Shown here in pieces: positions 18,219 to 26,386 of a DNA stretch of 64,000 bases; within the stretch, counting starts at the first letter, position 1, and each line of letters begins with the position of its first letter. The notes under the pieces were generated by a model, which searched no databases, was not told the DNA's origin, and saw nothing but the letters and a program-made list of their open reading frames with translations. This DNA is from Lentibacillus sp. Marseille-P4043 (GTDB lineage: Bacteria; Bacillota; Bacilli; Bacillales; Amphibacillaceae): contig NZ_LT984884.1 of NCBI RefSeq assembly GCF_900258515.1, forward strand, positions 2,661,695 through 2,725,694. Direction: 5' to 3'. The position numbers were made by a program, and so were the translations under genes.

Positions 18219-18596
18219 TTGGGATTAAGAGTAGGGGATCAACTAAGCTTTGAACGTACATTCACGACAGAAGATGTGGAAATGTTTACAAAAATATCTA
18301 GAGACGAAGGGGACCATCACTTGAATCCTGATGAACAGGGGAGACTTGTTATTCAGGGGTTATTAACTGCTACATTGCCGACAAAAATTGGCGGGGATAA
18401 CAATGTACTCGCTCGCACGATGAATTTTGAGTTTCTAAGACCGGTGTTTACAACAGATACCATATGCTGCGGTGTAACAATTGAAAAGTTTGAAAAGCAA
18501 GATAATCATCGAACAGCAATTGTTGCATCTTTTATATGTACAAATCAGAAGGAGAAACAAGTATTGAAAGGAAACTTTGCAGGAGTGATATTGTAA
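18219..18596 (+). CDS. MaoC-like hot-dog fold hydratase
   Basis: 125 aa. LRVGDQLSFERTFTTEDVEMFTKISRD, followed by HHLNPDEQG and VIQGLLTATLPTKIGG, is the (R)-specific enoyl-CoA hydratase/MaoC pattern. The usual catalytic pair is Asp and His in D-x(4)-H. Here DEGDHHLNPD offers equivalents, although the spacing differs slightly from PhaJ. The start is TTG with GGGGGAG upstream. It has no fatty-acid genes around it, so substrate is open. The next gene starts 24 bp downstream. Confidence 0.82.
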   Translation: MGLRVGDQLSFERTFTTEDVEMFTKISRDEGDHHLNPDEQGRLVIQGLLTATLPTKIGGDNNVLARTMNFEFLRPVFTTDTICCGVTIEKFEKQDNHRTAIVASFICTNQKEKQVLKGNFAGVIL

Positions 18597-18619
18597 ATGG
18601 CTGAACGTGATGAAGATTC

Positions 18620-19042
18620 ATGATGGATATTAAACAAAAAATAGGAACAGTTGTAGGAGTAACACTCTTTATCGTCTTGGTATTCGGTTTTATTATTGGG
18701 ATTTACCTGTTTGGAATGGCCGGTATTTTTGAATTGCTTGGTATTCAATACACATCTGTTTGGTCATTAATTATTTTTGTTATCAGTTTTTTTATTCTGG
18801 CTTCCATTGTCGAACTGTTTTCTAAACCCATTTCTGAATTACTTACAGAAAAAATAACAGGAAAATTTGAGATCTTGTTTATCCAATTTAGTATTCATTG
18901 TCTAACAAATTGGTTAGGCCTTTTTGTAGTTGATGTGTTTATGGATAATATTACATTGTCCTGGAAAATAGGGATAATAGTTGCGATGTTACTAACTTTA
19001 TTCGAAATGACATTCGAAGACAAAGAAAATAAGAATGAATAA
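18620..19042 (+). CDS. YrvL-like membrane regulatory protein
   Basis: 140 aa with four hydrophobic segments: FIVLVFGFIIGIYLFGMAGIF, SVWSLIIFVISFFILASIV, a third around WLGLFVVDVFM and IGIIVAMLLTLFEM. The order GIYLFGMAGIFELLGIQY followed by WSLIIFV strongly resembles YrvL, which in B. subtilis affects membrane-linked gene regulation. Two adjacent ATGs (18620, 18623) are possible starts. A short open frame from ATG 18597 (MAERDEDS) ends in TGA overlapping the start, so it may be a leader or a frameshifted N-terminus. Confidence 0.65.
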   Translation: MMDIKQKIGTVVGVTLFIVLVFGFIIGIYLFGMAGIFELLGIQYTSVWSLIIFVISFFILASIVELFSKPISELLTEKITGKFEILFIQFSIHCLTNWLGLFVVDVFMDNITLSWKIGIIVAMLLTLFEMTFEDKENKNE

Positions 19043-19117
19043 TCAAATGGGGGTAGGAATTAAAGGATAGGAATCATCGACTTTATCGTTTAAATAATCT
19101 TTGCAAGTGAACACAGA

Positions 19118-19276
19118 AACAACGTATGAATTGGAGGAAGTGCAGTGATAAACCCAGGAGTTACGGTCGGAGACAATGTTGTTATTGCATCAGGTTCAGT
19201 AGTAACTAAAAATGTACCAGATAATGTAGTCGTAGGTGGGAACCCAGCAAGAGTCTTTAAACAAATTGAATTATAG
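19118..19276 (+). pseudogene. C-terminal remnant of a hexapeptide-repeat acetyltransferase
   Basis: The sequence reads [22 protein letters not shown] and continues to [13 protein letters not shown]. This is the C-terminus of a maltose/galactoside O-acetyltransferase (left-handed beta-helix), in which NVWIGG is expected. The Trp codon has become TGA. Upstream coding sequence is lost. A GTG at 19145 with GGAGG upstream could in principle start a 43-aa peptide, but this is unlikely to be functional. Confidence 0.75.
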
Positions 19277-19314
19277 TGACAAAAATATTTACTACATCGT
19301 GGAGGGGAATAGAG

Positions 19315-19695
19315 ATGAAAATTGAACATGTAGCTATTTGGGTAAATGATCTGGAAATCATGAGAGAGTTTTATCAAACGTATTTTAATTGTAAGTCAAA
19401 CAATAAGTATCATAATGCAGAAAAGAAATTCGAATCATATTTTCTCTCATTTGATTCTGGAACACGTTTAGAGATTATGCGTAAATTTGGTATTGATAAG
19501 AAAAAACAGGAAGATATGATAGGCTGGACTCATATTGCAATTTCTTTAGGAAGCAGGGAATCTGTTAATGACTTGACAGCCAGATTAAAAAATGATGGTT
19601 ATCGCCTTATTAGCGGTCCTCGAGTTACTGGGGATGGATATTATGAAAGCGTTATTGAAGATCCAGAAGGAAATCACGTTGAGTTGACTGTATAA
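19315..19695 (+). CDS. VOC family protein (glyoxalase/bleomycin resistance/fosfomycin resistance-like)
   Basis: 126 aa from ATG 19315, which has GGAGGGGA upstream. The vicinal oxygen chelate metal ligands are visible: His in KIEHVAIWV, Glu in RLEIMRKF, His in GWTHIAISLG and Glu in GNHVELTV. DPEGNHVE near the end is the family hallmark. It could be a lyase, dioxygenase or resistance protein. It follows the acetyltransferase remnant directly. Confidence 0.85.
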   Translation: MKIEHVAIWVNDLEIMREFYQTYFNCKSNNKYHNAEKKFESYFLSFDSGTRLEIMRKFGIDKKKQEDMIGWTHIAISLGSRESVNDLTARLKNDGYRLISGPRVTGDGYYESVIEDPEGNHVELTV

Positions 19696-19907
19696 TACAA
19701 AGGGAAATTCAGTTTCAATGACAACAATACTTTGTATGAAGGTCTTTATAAAATTTTGTGAAATATTGTACTTAAATTAACCTAAAGGACGCGCTAATCG
19801 AACAAAAGCAAACATCTTTTCTGCGCATTAGGACCTGTTTATTGGAGATACGCAAGAAATCCTTTATAATAATTAATAAGAATAAATAAATGATTGGGGG
19901 TAAAAAA

Positions 19908-20090
19908 ATGAGTGTCAAAGATCATGTTATAAAAGCAATAAAAGAGCTTCCAAACGATGTAACTTATGAGGATATTATGGAGGAGATATATGTTCAATCT
20001 AAAATTGATGCCGGATTAAGGCAACTTGATGAAGGGAAATATCTTACTCATGATCAAGTAAAGGAGCGTATGAGTAAGTGGCTGAGTTGA
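19908..20090 (+). CDS. Putative type II antitoxin
   Basis: 60 aa (MSVKDHVIKAIKELPNDVTYEDIMEEIY...) from ATG 19908 preceded by GGGGG. The shape fits small Bacillales antitoxins paired with ParE-like toxins: a predicted helical N-terminus and a tail LDEGKYLTHDQVKERMSKWL that would bind the toxin. It overlaps the next gene by 13 bp, which supports the TA assignment. A TATAAT at 19865-19870 may be its -10. Confidence 0.78.
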   Translation: MSVKDHVIKAIKELPNDVTYEDIMEEIYVQSKIDAGLRQLDEGKYLTHDQVKERMSKWLS

Positions 20091-20374
20091 GATGGTCATT
20101 ACTGGCAGCAGATGATTTAGAAAACATCTGCTTAGATATCGCAAAGGACTCAGAAAGATATTCAAAGATAGTTGCTCGGGAGATTGTAAACATTGTTGAT
20201 TCAATCTCAACGTTCCCATATTCAAGGAGAGCTGTATCAAAGTATAATTCCGAAATGATTAGAGAAAAAATGATTAAGAGTTACAGGATACTTTATAGGA
20301 TACATGAAGAATATATTGAAGTGGTTCGAGTATTACACCAATCAAGACAATTAAAGGATGATTTAGAGGAATAA
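20078..20374 (+). CDS. Type II toxin, RelE/ParE family
   Basis: 98 aa, start GTG 20078 within the antitoxin gene. RWSLLAADDLENICLDIAKDSERYSKIVAREIVNIVDSI, FPYSRRAV, then MIREKMIKSYRILYRIHEEYIEVVRVLHQSRQL follow the ParE fold: two helices, then a beta-sheet with basic residues and a terminal strand. Length and ending are normal, so it looks intact. ParE toxins poison gyrase and RelE toxins cut mRNA at the ribosome; the sequence favours the ParE side. Confidence 0.85.
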   Translation: MAELRWSLLAADDLENICLDIAKDSERYSKIVAREIVNIVDSISTFPYSRRAVSKYNSEMIREKMIKSYRILYRIHEEYIEVVRVLHQSRQLKDDLEE

Positions 20375-21109
20375 TCATGGTAACTACAGCTGTTCCTTTT
20401 AGCTTGTGGCCATGGTTTATTTTTTGGGATCTTTGTCCAACATCAATATCTTAACGAAAGCGGCAATTATGTATCCATTATAAATGGTTTATAATCTTCA
20501 TCAATCGGGCGCCATTCCGGAACTAAGAACAGCGCCCAATTTGCTAGTGTTGGACCATTTAAATCTCTATTAGTTATATTGCAATAAATAAAAATTATTT
20601 TGATTTATTCAAATTGGGTATAAATTTAACAACAAATGTATAAATCATTGCTCATTAAAAGGACATGTTAACCTAGGGATTTTGTCTGACTATGCCGCAA
20701 ACGGGCTTTTTCCTAATAAGAATAGCGTCAATACCATATATAAGGGCCAGATTGCTGAAAGGTGGGAGTTGTCTTGCAAAAATGTGAAAATTGCAATGTG
20801 TTATTTAGCTGGAGTAAATAGAGGGGTATTCTCCTCTTACTTTGAAGATGTACGGCTTTCAATGTGACCTTTTAAAGCGTTATTTTGGTGATATCAGAGC
20901 GGTAATTGTACAAAGTTGCGCATTATTTATATAATATACAGTTAGATTATTCTACAAACGGGCGCTTTAGCAGGATAAGGAAGTGCCCTTTATAATGTGA
21001 TTATGAAAGGGGAAGGACTTAAAACTGTCGTGTACCTCGTTGAAACTAAGAAAAGTTGAACCGTCTCCCTCTAAACATGATATAATAAATAAAAGGATGG
21101 TGAGGGGTC
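20375..21109. other. 735-bp region without an intact gene
   Basis: It contains short remnants and copies of dispersed motifs (GGGCGCCATTCC with CAGCGCCC around 20508-20540, ACAAACGGGCGC at 20951). An A/T-rich block at 20602-20665 is related to 22338-22400. A decayed small ORF lies at 20774-20934. The end carries the promoter of the next TA pair (TTGAAC 21056, TATAAT 21081). Confidence 0.6.
20774..20934 (+). pseudogene. Possible remnant of a CxxC zinc-ribbon-like small protein
   Basis: From TTG 20774, with GGTGGGAG upstream, the frame reads LQKCENCNVLFSWSK and stops. This resembles the N-terminus of the small CxxC-20-CxxC proteins (pattern KCxxCxxxFSWK). Another frame continues for about 35 codons with further Cys residues. 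Evidence is thin. Confidence 0.3.
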
Positions 21110-21112
21110 ATG

Positions 21113-21322
21113 ATGGATCGCAAAGAACTGCACCGATTAGTGGAGGAATTACCGGAAGAAAAATTGCCCCGGATGGGGGACTTTTTCCGTTATTTGTTCG
21201 ATGAAGATGAATTGGAATTGAACGATGAGACGAAAAAAGAAGTTGACAAGGCCCGTGAGCGTATTAAAAGCGGTGAGCATGTTACACTGGATGAACTTTT
21301 GAAGGAAAATCAGGATGTATGA
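21113..21322 (+). CDS. Type II antitoxin, RelB-like
   Basis: 69 aa (MDRKELHRLVEELPEEKLPRMGDFFRYLFDEDE...) with an acidic, helical composition and a C-terminal region (KEVDKARERIKSGEHVTLDELLKENQDV) of the type that wraps RelE toxins. Promoter TTGAAC/TATAAT (19-bp spacer) is directly upstream, and GAGGGG precedes the start. ATG 21110 and ATG 21113 are both possible. Overlaps the toxin gene by 8 bp. Confidence 0.82.
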   Translation: MDRKELHRLVEELPEEKLPRMGDFFRYLFDEDELELNDETKKEVDKARERIKSGEHVTLDELLKENQDV

Positions 21323-21575
21323 GTTGAAGATTGATAAGCAAGCAGCCAAATACCTCAAAAAGTTGGATAAGCCAACTCGTAGACGGTTAGTGGAAGCCTT
21401 GATGAAATTAGCAGAAACCCCCTTTACTGATGCAAACGTGACACGGCTGAAAGGTTATACGAGTACATTCCGGAAGCGCGTTGGTGATTTTTGGATAATT
21501 TTCGAGGTCGATCAAGGCGATCTCATTGTGCTTGTCTTGAAAATCGGCAGCCGTGGCGATATTTACAAAAAATAA
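21315..21575 (+). CDS. Type II toxin, RelE family
   Basis: 86 aa: MYELKIDKQAAKYLKKLDKPTRRRLVEALMKLAETPF, then LKGYTSTFRKRVGDFWIIFEVDQGDLIVLVLKIGSRGDIYKK. This is a textbook RelE layout, with the VLKIGSRGDIYK ending (catalytic Arg/Tyr region), an mRNA interferase at the ribosome. Intact length and ending. A hairpin terminator follows immediately. Confidence 0.92.
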   Translation: MYELKIDKQAAKYLKKLDKPTRRRLVEALMKLAETPFTDANVTRLKGYTSTFRKRVGDFWIIFEVDQGDLIVLVLKIGSRGDIYKK

Positions 21576-21577
21576 GT

Positions 21578-21616
21578 GGACACCATCTTTACAAAAGGGG
21601 TGTTCATTTTGTATAG
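21578..21616 (+). terminator. Terminator of the RelB/RelE operon
   Basis: TGGACACC pairs with GGTGTTCA across a 12-nt loop, followed by TTTTGTA. It starts within a few bases of the toxin stop. Confidence 0.6.
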
Positions 21617-21941
21617 GGACGTATTGTTGAATAACAACTAAGATAAATCAAGGTAGAATGACTCAATATCTTGGTTGGAATAACCAGAGATAAAAAACTT
21701 TAAATGAAAAAAGCTTTTTAAAAAATGTTTAATGAAGTTTTTGGGGCTTGTATAGATACTCAAAATAAATTTGTTTTGTAATATTATCTTGAATTCAAGT
21801 CTTCAGCTAAAGGGCGCGCTAATCAAATAGGAAAGATTTTTTGATACGTGATGGTGTAAGTTTCATATAAATAATAAATTGCGTCTGAAGCTTGCTTAAA
21901 AATCGAATTGAAGGAACAAAGAAGTAAAAATGAATAAAATG

Positions 21942-21969
21942 TGTACAAACATTGATTTCGTGGTATAAT
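21942..21969 (+). promoter_or_regulatory. Promoter of type I antitoxin RNA, copy A
   Basis: TGTACA, 16-bp spacer, TATAAT. The same block (TGTACAAACATTGATTTCGT and TATAAT) is found at 51241-51268 and 52921-52948 at the same distance from the antisense RNA, so it is conserved as part of the locus. Confidence 0.8.
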
Positions 21970-21975
21970 GAACAT

Positions 21976-22129
21976 AGATAGATTATAAGTGCATACACTA
22001 ATAAAGACCGCCCATGCTGGTGCATGGAACGGTCATAATAGACCGAACCCCATCAAGAGGGGCTAGGCAGCATCTAGGAAAAATAATCCCTCAGCGCCAG
22101 TCAAACGCATAGGAGGGGTTATTTTTTTA
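21976..22129 (+). ncRNA. Type I antitoxin RNA (RatA/SR4-like), copy A
   Basis: About 150 nt from the promoter above to a strong terminator (AATAATCCCTC...GAGGGGTTATTTTTTT). Two internal hairpins are conserved among copies: GACCG...CGGTC with CCATGCTGGTGCATGG inside, and CCCCATCAAGAGGGG. The 3' part overlaps the 3' end of the toxin transcript on the other strand, the arrangement of TxpA/RatA and BsrG/SR4. The RNA would base-pair with the toxin mRNA tail. Confidence 0.72.
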
Positions 22130-22200
22130 TGGTCTGACATTATAAACGCAATTAACATCCCGAAGGATATCATAAGCGTTAGTACATGTGTCATTTCCAT
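22063..22200 (-). CDS. Type I holin-like toxin, copy A (extended by loss of its stop)
   Basis: Start ATG 22200 behind GGGAGGTG. The hydrophobic peptide (MTHVLTLMISFGMLIAFIMSDHKK) is the short TxpA/BsrG/Fst-like type. In copies B and C the frame ends just after KK in a run of six A. Here the run has seven, so the stop is out of frame and the peptide would continue for about 18 more residues into the terminator (ITPPMRLTGAEG...). It may be inactive or altered. Confidence 0.6.
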   Translation of the reverse strand: MEMTHVLTLMISFGMLIAFIMSDHKKITPPMRLTGAEGLFFLDAA

Positions 22201-22264
22201 TCGCAACACCTCCCTCCCCGGGAAGTCTCCCAACCGAAGACTACCGACGAGCGACAGTGCTGCC

Positions 22265-22276
22265 AACCCCTCATGC
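22265..22276 (-). promoter_or_regulatory. Toxin mRNA 5' element complementary to its own 3' end, copy A
   Basis: In the toxin transcript this reads GCATGAGGGGTT, and the 3' untranslated part contains AACCCCTCCTATGC. The two can pair over about 11 bases, allowing the full-length mRNA to close on itself. Copies B and C have the same relation (51568-51579 and 53251-53262). Confidence 0.5.
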
Positions 22277-22585
22277 GAAGCCAGTCTATTGTATTTTATT
22301 ATAACATATTACGATCATTTATACTTAATTTACAAGGTTATTTTTATTCAAATTTGGGTAAAAAGTTTAACAACAAATGGCATCAATCATTGTTCCGTAA
22401 AAGGACGCCATTTTAAAAGGATACCTCTTCCCATGAGAAAAGTGGGTATGCAACAAACGGGCGCAAGAGTTGAACAATGATAAACAATTAAACAGAGGGA
22501 AGCGAGATTTTGACATAAGGATGAGTTAAGTAAATGATGCATTCAATGGTATAATGGTGTTAGTAAATACAAGGCGGTGTTTAAA

Positions 22586-22864
22586 ATGAGTGTTAACCGT
22601 GAAGAGCTAAAACAGTTAATTGACTTTATTCACGAAGAAGATGCAGCTGAAGTATATGATTTTATTGGTTATCTAAACATGAAACGGGATAGAGAAGTCA
22701 TTGACCAATTTGATTTAGACCTATTTACGGGGGATAAAGAACTCATCCGCCAAGTACAGAAAAGTCAGGATGATCGTACAAATGGACATATTTATAATCA
22801 AGAGCAGGAACTAAAATATCTTCAGAACAAAATTAGGGAATTTGAAAGTGAACAAAACTTATAA
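22586..22864 (+). CDS. Orphan antitoxin-like protein
   Basis: 92 aa from ATG 22586, with AAGGCGGTG upstream. MSVNREELKQLIDFIHEEDAAEVYDFIGYLNMKRDREV resembles the start of small helical antitoxins found beside RelE/ParE toxins. The C-terminal half is charged and helical (QEQELKYLQNKIREFESEQN). No toxin follows; the next 100 bp is non-coding and then comes a pseudogene. It may be an antitoxin that outlived its toxin, or an unrelated small protein. Confidence 0.5.
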   Translation: MSVNREELKQLIDFIHEEDAAEVYDFIGYLNMKRDREVIDQFDLDLFTGDKELIRQVQKSQDDRTNGHIYNQEQELKYLQNKIREFESEQNL

Positions 22865-22969
22865 CGTTTATTGGTCACAAACGCCCTTGATTAATTGAGT
22901 AATATACTTGCATATCCCCCAAAAGTTTAAGAACGCAAATATCTGGATACTTTTGAACGTTTATCCTAT

Positions 22970-23281
22970 ATGTGCATTTTGACTGCAAATCAAATACCCA
23001 ATGGGAGAAGTGCCGTTGTTTGGATTGATGGTATTAAACATAAGAGAGAAAATGTTTATTGGAAGAAAAGGAAATAAGTTTGCAGAATTGCCCTCTATGG
23101 AAAGGGGTTTCTTATTAAAGGTAGTCAAAAGTATTTTAAGATTATTTTCAATCTTCCGCAAAATGGTGCAAAATCTGGAATAAGAATTGTACTGGAATCG
23201 GCTCATTTTCTTGAGCTTATTGAAGAGGTGAAATATGAAGTATTAGATTTTTTGATACGTGATGGTGTAAGTTTCATATAA
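22970..23281 (+). pseudogene. Unknown small gene with one internal stop
   Basis: From ATG 22970 one frame stays open to 23281 except for a single TAA at about residue 35 (YWKKRK-stop-VCRIALYGKGF). The reading continues GSQKYFKIIFNLPQNGAKSG...ESAHFLELIEEVKYEVLDFL and ends RDGVSFI. The last 40 bp is repeated exactly at 21833-21872, so a piece of a second copy lies there. I do not recognise the family. Confidence 0.5.
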
Positions 23282-23400
23282 ATAACACAACTTTCGCGGC
23301 AATAAAATAAGATCAAACAGTTAACTAAGGCAAACTTGGAACGTTTCTAATAAATTCTGAATCAGGTCACATTGTGGAAGTGCGGATTAGAGGTGTTTTA

Positions 23401-23952
23401 ATGTCAAAAATCTTTCAGTTTACCATTTTGATAGTCTTTATTTTTCTGGCTGGATGTAACGGTATTTCAAACTATGATGATAACGAAGTAGCAGCCATTG
23501 TAAAAGGACAAGAAATTACAGTAGGTGATTTGCGGTTTTTATACCCAGATGATACTGCGTTGGATTATCTTGAATGGGCAATAAATGTAGAGTTGGTAAA
23601 ACAAGAGGTAAAGGATATGAACCTTGATGTTTCTGACAATTTAGAAGGGGCCGATGATTGGTTTAGGGAACTGCCTCCTAAAAACACAAAAGATGAAGGA
23701 GGAAAACAAATTCGTAAGTTTGCCGAATCACAAGCAAAAAAATTAGATATGAAACCAGAAGAATTTCAGCGGGATTATGCGAAAAGAATTGATGAGCAAA
23801 ATGCTTATATCACTACTTACCTTGAAGAAAAGTTAGGGGAAGCAGAACTTAATGATGAAAAATGGGCGGAGGAATCTCACGAAAAAGTTGACTATTTATT
23901 AGAGGAATTGGTGGAAGAGAATGAGGAAGAAATTGAAGTATTAATTGATTAA
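23401..23952 (+). CDS. Lipoprotein with SurA/PrsA-like N-terminal domain
   Basis: 183 aa from ATG 23401, which has AGAGGTG upstream. It begins with a lipoprotein signal (FTILIVFIFLAGCN). The mature part starts VAAIVKGQEITVGDLRFLYPDDTALDYLEWAINVELVKQE, the pattern of the helical N-terminal domain of SurA/PrsA foldases (VNGxxITxxDL...), but no rotamase domain follows. The tail is very acidic. It could be a small chaperone or sensor on the outer membrane face. Confidence 0.72.
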   Translation: MSKIFQFTILIVFIFLAGCNGISNYDDNEVAAIVKGQEITVGDLRFLYPDDTALDYLEWAINVELVKQEVKDMNLDVSDNLEGADDWFRELPPKNTKDEGGKQIRKFAESQAKKLDMKPEEFQRDYAKRIDEQNAYITTYLEEKLGEAELNDEKWAEESHEKVDYLLEELVEENEEEIEVLID

Positions 23953-24284
23953 TTTATACCATAATAAGGCGCGATTCCAGAATAGCTTACGGTCTAATCC
24001 TTTTAAAACGCTTTTAGGATTAAGCAGGTAAACATTCCTGAGAATCCAATTAACAATTGTTGTGAGAGTTAATTAAAGATGGTGAAAGCGGTGAAAGAGG
24101 TAGAGAAACATTAGGGCTTTCATTGGTGGAGGTAAACAGTATGTGGATGCCCTAAAATTTGAAAATAAATAAACACATTTCAACAAACGGACGCTTTTAT
24201 GATAAATTGACCAAGCCTTTTCTGTTTGTAAAATTCTGTTGCTTCTTTGATATAATAGAGGTAAACATTTGAACGGAGGAAACT

Positions 24285-24409
24285 GTGGGCATAAACAATA
24301 CATTTCCGCTGATACCCAAAGGTTATTTACATTAGGGTATCTAAGTCTTTTATTTGTTCCTTTTCTTCTTTTTCGTATTAAACTAAGTGATAAAGATGAA
24401 CCGATGTAG
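24285..24409 (+). pseudogene. Small membrane protein gene, frameshifted at its start
   Basis: A TATAAT (24251), GGAGG and GTG 24285 are in order, but the frame stops after about 17 codons. The next frame gives QYISADTQRLFTLG followed by a hydrophobic YLSLLFVPFLLFRIKL and ends DKDEPM at 24409, a believable one-span protein. A small indel close to the start would explain this. Confidence 0.35.
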
Positions 24410-24535
24410 TAGTTTTTTCAACAATACGCTAATGCGGAATAAAACAATTCTTGAACTAAGCCATATTGTGGAGTTTATGGATTGGGGAGATAAAAATTTG
24501 TTGACGTTAATTCGAGGAATTGATACCCTTGTAAT

Positions 24536-24559
24536 AGAAAGGTCGTTCTATATAAATAA
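24536..24559. promoter_or_regulatory. Probable TetR operator / promoter element 1
   Basis: AGAAAGGTCGTTCTATATAA lies 17-40 bp before the TetR gene. The core AGAA-N6-TTCT is palindromic and is fused to a -10 like TATATAAAT. An almost identical element stands before the MFS gene at 25148. Confidence 0.65.
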
Positions 24560-24575
24560 AGGAGAAGTGGATGAC

Positions 24576-25130
24576 ATGAGTCGGTCTGTAAAAAAAGATA
24601 CATTACTTGAAGTGGCTGAACGATTATTTTATGAATACGGATTTCGTGGGGTAGGTTTAAAGCAAATCATAAGTGAAGCGAATGTAGCAACGATGACGCT
24701 TTATAATCATTTTTCTTCCAAAGACAATTTGGTCGAAGAAGTACTTAAGCAACGTGAAGCACGTTATTGGTCTTATTTGGATTCAACCATAGAAACAGAA
24801 TCGGATTCTCCTTTTATTCTTGCTGTAGAAGCTCATGGCCGCTGGTTGAAAGAACAGTCCTACAAAGGAGATATGTTTTTACGAGCGATAGAAGATTATG
24901 CAGGAACGGATAATGAGATTGAAAATATTGCAAGGGGACATAAATCTAGATTGCTAGAATATTTTCAGCAATTGGCTCAAATAAAAGAGAAAGAAAACAA
25001 ACGAGATTTAGCTAATCAATTAACGTTGCTGCTTGAAGGAACTACCTCCATGACGACATTGATTGGTGCAGATAAAGCAACGGAGTACTCTATTGCGATG
25101 GCGAGGACACTTGTCCAACATACATCGTAA
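24576..25130 (+). CDS. TetR/AcrR family transcriptional regulator
   Basis: 184 aa from ATG 24576, with AAGGAG upstream. The N-terminal helix-turn-helix is clear: KKDTLLEVAERLFYEYGFRGVGLKQIISEANVATMTLYNHFSSKDNLVEEVLK. The C-terminal ligand domain (QLTLLLEGTTSMTTLIG) is of the YcdC/RutR-like type. The longer open frame upstream has no support. It precedes an MFS transporter, and both genes carry the same upstream element. It probably represses itself and the pump. Confidence 0.92.
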   Translation: MSRSVKKDTLLEVAERLFYEYGFRGVGLKQIISEANVATMTLYNHFSSKDNLVEEVLKQREARYWSYLDSTIETESDSPFILAVEAHGRWLKEQSYKGDMFLRAIEDYAGTDNEIENIARGHKSRLLEYFQQLAQIKEKENKRDLANQLTLLLEGTTSMTTLIGADKATEYSIAMARTLVQHTS

Positions 25131-25147
25131 TTTTTTAATACAAAATT

Positions 25148-25171
25148 AGAAAGGTCATTCTATATAAATTA
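25148..25171. promoter_or_regulatory. Probable TetR operator / promoter element 2
   Basis: AGAAAGGTCATTCTATATAA differs at one position from the element at 24536. It lies about 25 bp before the MFS start, as expected for a repressor site over the -10 region. Confidence 0.65.
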
Positions 25172-25194
25172 TTGAGTTAGGGTGAATGGATACG

Positions 25195-26373
25195 ATGAAA
25201 TTTTCAAAGTTAGTTTTACCAGGGGTTACCATGATTGCTGTCACCTATGGATTAGCGAGATTTAGCTTTGGGTTGCTTCTTCCCGATATGAATGAATCAC
25301 TTAATATGTCTGAGTTTGTATCAGGGGTGATCTCCTCGTTATTTTATTTGGCCTATTGCTGTACGATTGTCTTATCCACTGTGATTACGACAAAGGAAGG
25401 ACCAAGGAGGATGATTATTTTAGCTGGTCTGTCAGCTTTTGCTGGATTGCTGTTGATGTCTATGACTCCAAATGCATGGTGGCTTGCGTTGGGCGTGTTA
25501 CTTGCTGGAGGAAGCACAGGCTTGGCATCTCCACCATATGGTGCGGCGATATCGCTATGGATTAGAGGGGATAAACAGGGGAAAGCAAATACATGGATTA
25601 ATTCGGGAACAAGTTTTGGCATTATCCTGTCTGGAGCTGGAGCTATTCTATTATCACCGAATTGGAGACTAACGTATTTGATTTATGCAATGTTGACATT
25701 TCTGATATTGATATGGAATTTCCGAGCCATTCCAAAAGTCGGGATGGGGGAGGGATTGCAGTTTAAAAAGGGGAACCTCTCTATACGAGGAGTGAGAGGG
25801 TCTATCCCTTTGATATTGGCATCGCTTATCCTGGGAATCTCCACAGCACCCTTTTGGACATTTTCCAGATCGTTTATTGAAGCGGCTGGTGATTACAGTG
25901 ATTGGGAACTTTCTGGATTTTGGATCGCCATTGGATTATTTGGTGTGCTGGGTGGTTTTTCTGGTTATCTAATTGAAAAGAGAGGGCTGTCTTTTTCTTA
26001 TACATTAGGAAGTTTGTCTATTGCTTCAGCGTCCATTATTCTGGCTCTTTCACCCGAATACTTTTCAACTTCCTACTTATCAGCTGGAATTTTCGGTAGC
26101 TCCTATATATTTCTAAGCGGTGTTCTCCTTGTGTGGGGAATTCGTGTATTTATTACAAATGCATCATTAGGTATTGGCGTTCCATTTTTACTTTTGGCAG
26201 TAGGGCAAGTAATTGGTTCCATACTCGCTGGCTGGTTTATTGGAGCATGGGGCTATGCTCCTTCGTTTATACTTTATGGAGTAATTGGTATGGTGGCTAC
26301 CCTTATAGGCCCAAAAAATCGTCAGAAAGAGAGTCTAAAAACAAGAAAGCATTGGATTGAAAGTACACAATAA
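25195..26373 (+). CDS. MFS transporter, probable efflux or YbfB-like permease
   Basis: 392 aa with twelve hydrophobic segments. ATG 25195 is favoured over 25186 because TTAGGGTGA lies 9 nt before it. The opening GVTMIAVTYGLARFSFGLLLPDM and the loop GPRRMIILAGLSAF are typical of major facilitator members. The substrate is unknown. Its gene neighbour and shared operator make it the likely target of the TetR regulator, for instance for export of a toxic compound. Confidence 0.88.
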   Translation: MKFSKLVLPGVTMIAVTYGLARFSFGLLLPDMNESLNMSEFVSGVISSLFYLAYCCTIVLSTVITTKEGPRRMIILAGLSAFAGLLLMSMTPNAWWLALGVLLAGGSTGLASPPYGAAISLWIRGDKQGKANTWINSGTSFGIILSGAGAILLSPNWRLTYLIYAMLTFLILIWNFRAIPKVGMGEGLQFKKGNLSIRGVRGSIPLILASLILGISTAPFWTFSRSFIEAAGDYSDWELSGFWIAIGLFGVLGGFSGYLIEKRGLSFSYTLGSLSIASASIILALSPEYFSTSYLSAGIFGSSYIFLSGVLLVWGIRVFITNASLGIGVPFLLLAVGQVIGSILAGWFIGAWGYAPSFILYGVIGMVATLIGPKNRQKESLKTRKHWIESTQ

Positions 26374-26386
26374 AACAAGAAACACC

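Noticed and set aside
20682..20867. 61-aa plus-strand frame
   Set aside because: No ribosome binding site; lies over dispersed motifs and a decayed small ORF in another frame.
24387..24575. N-terminal extension of the TetR regulator
   Set aside because: The helix-turn-helix domain starts right after ATG 24576, and the operator/promoter element lies inside the extension.
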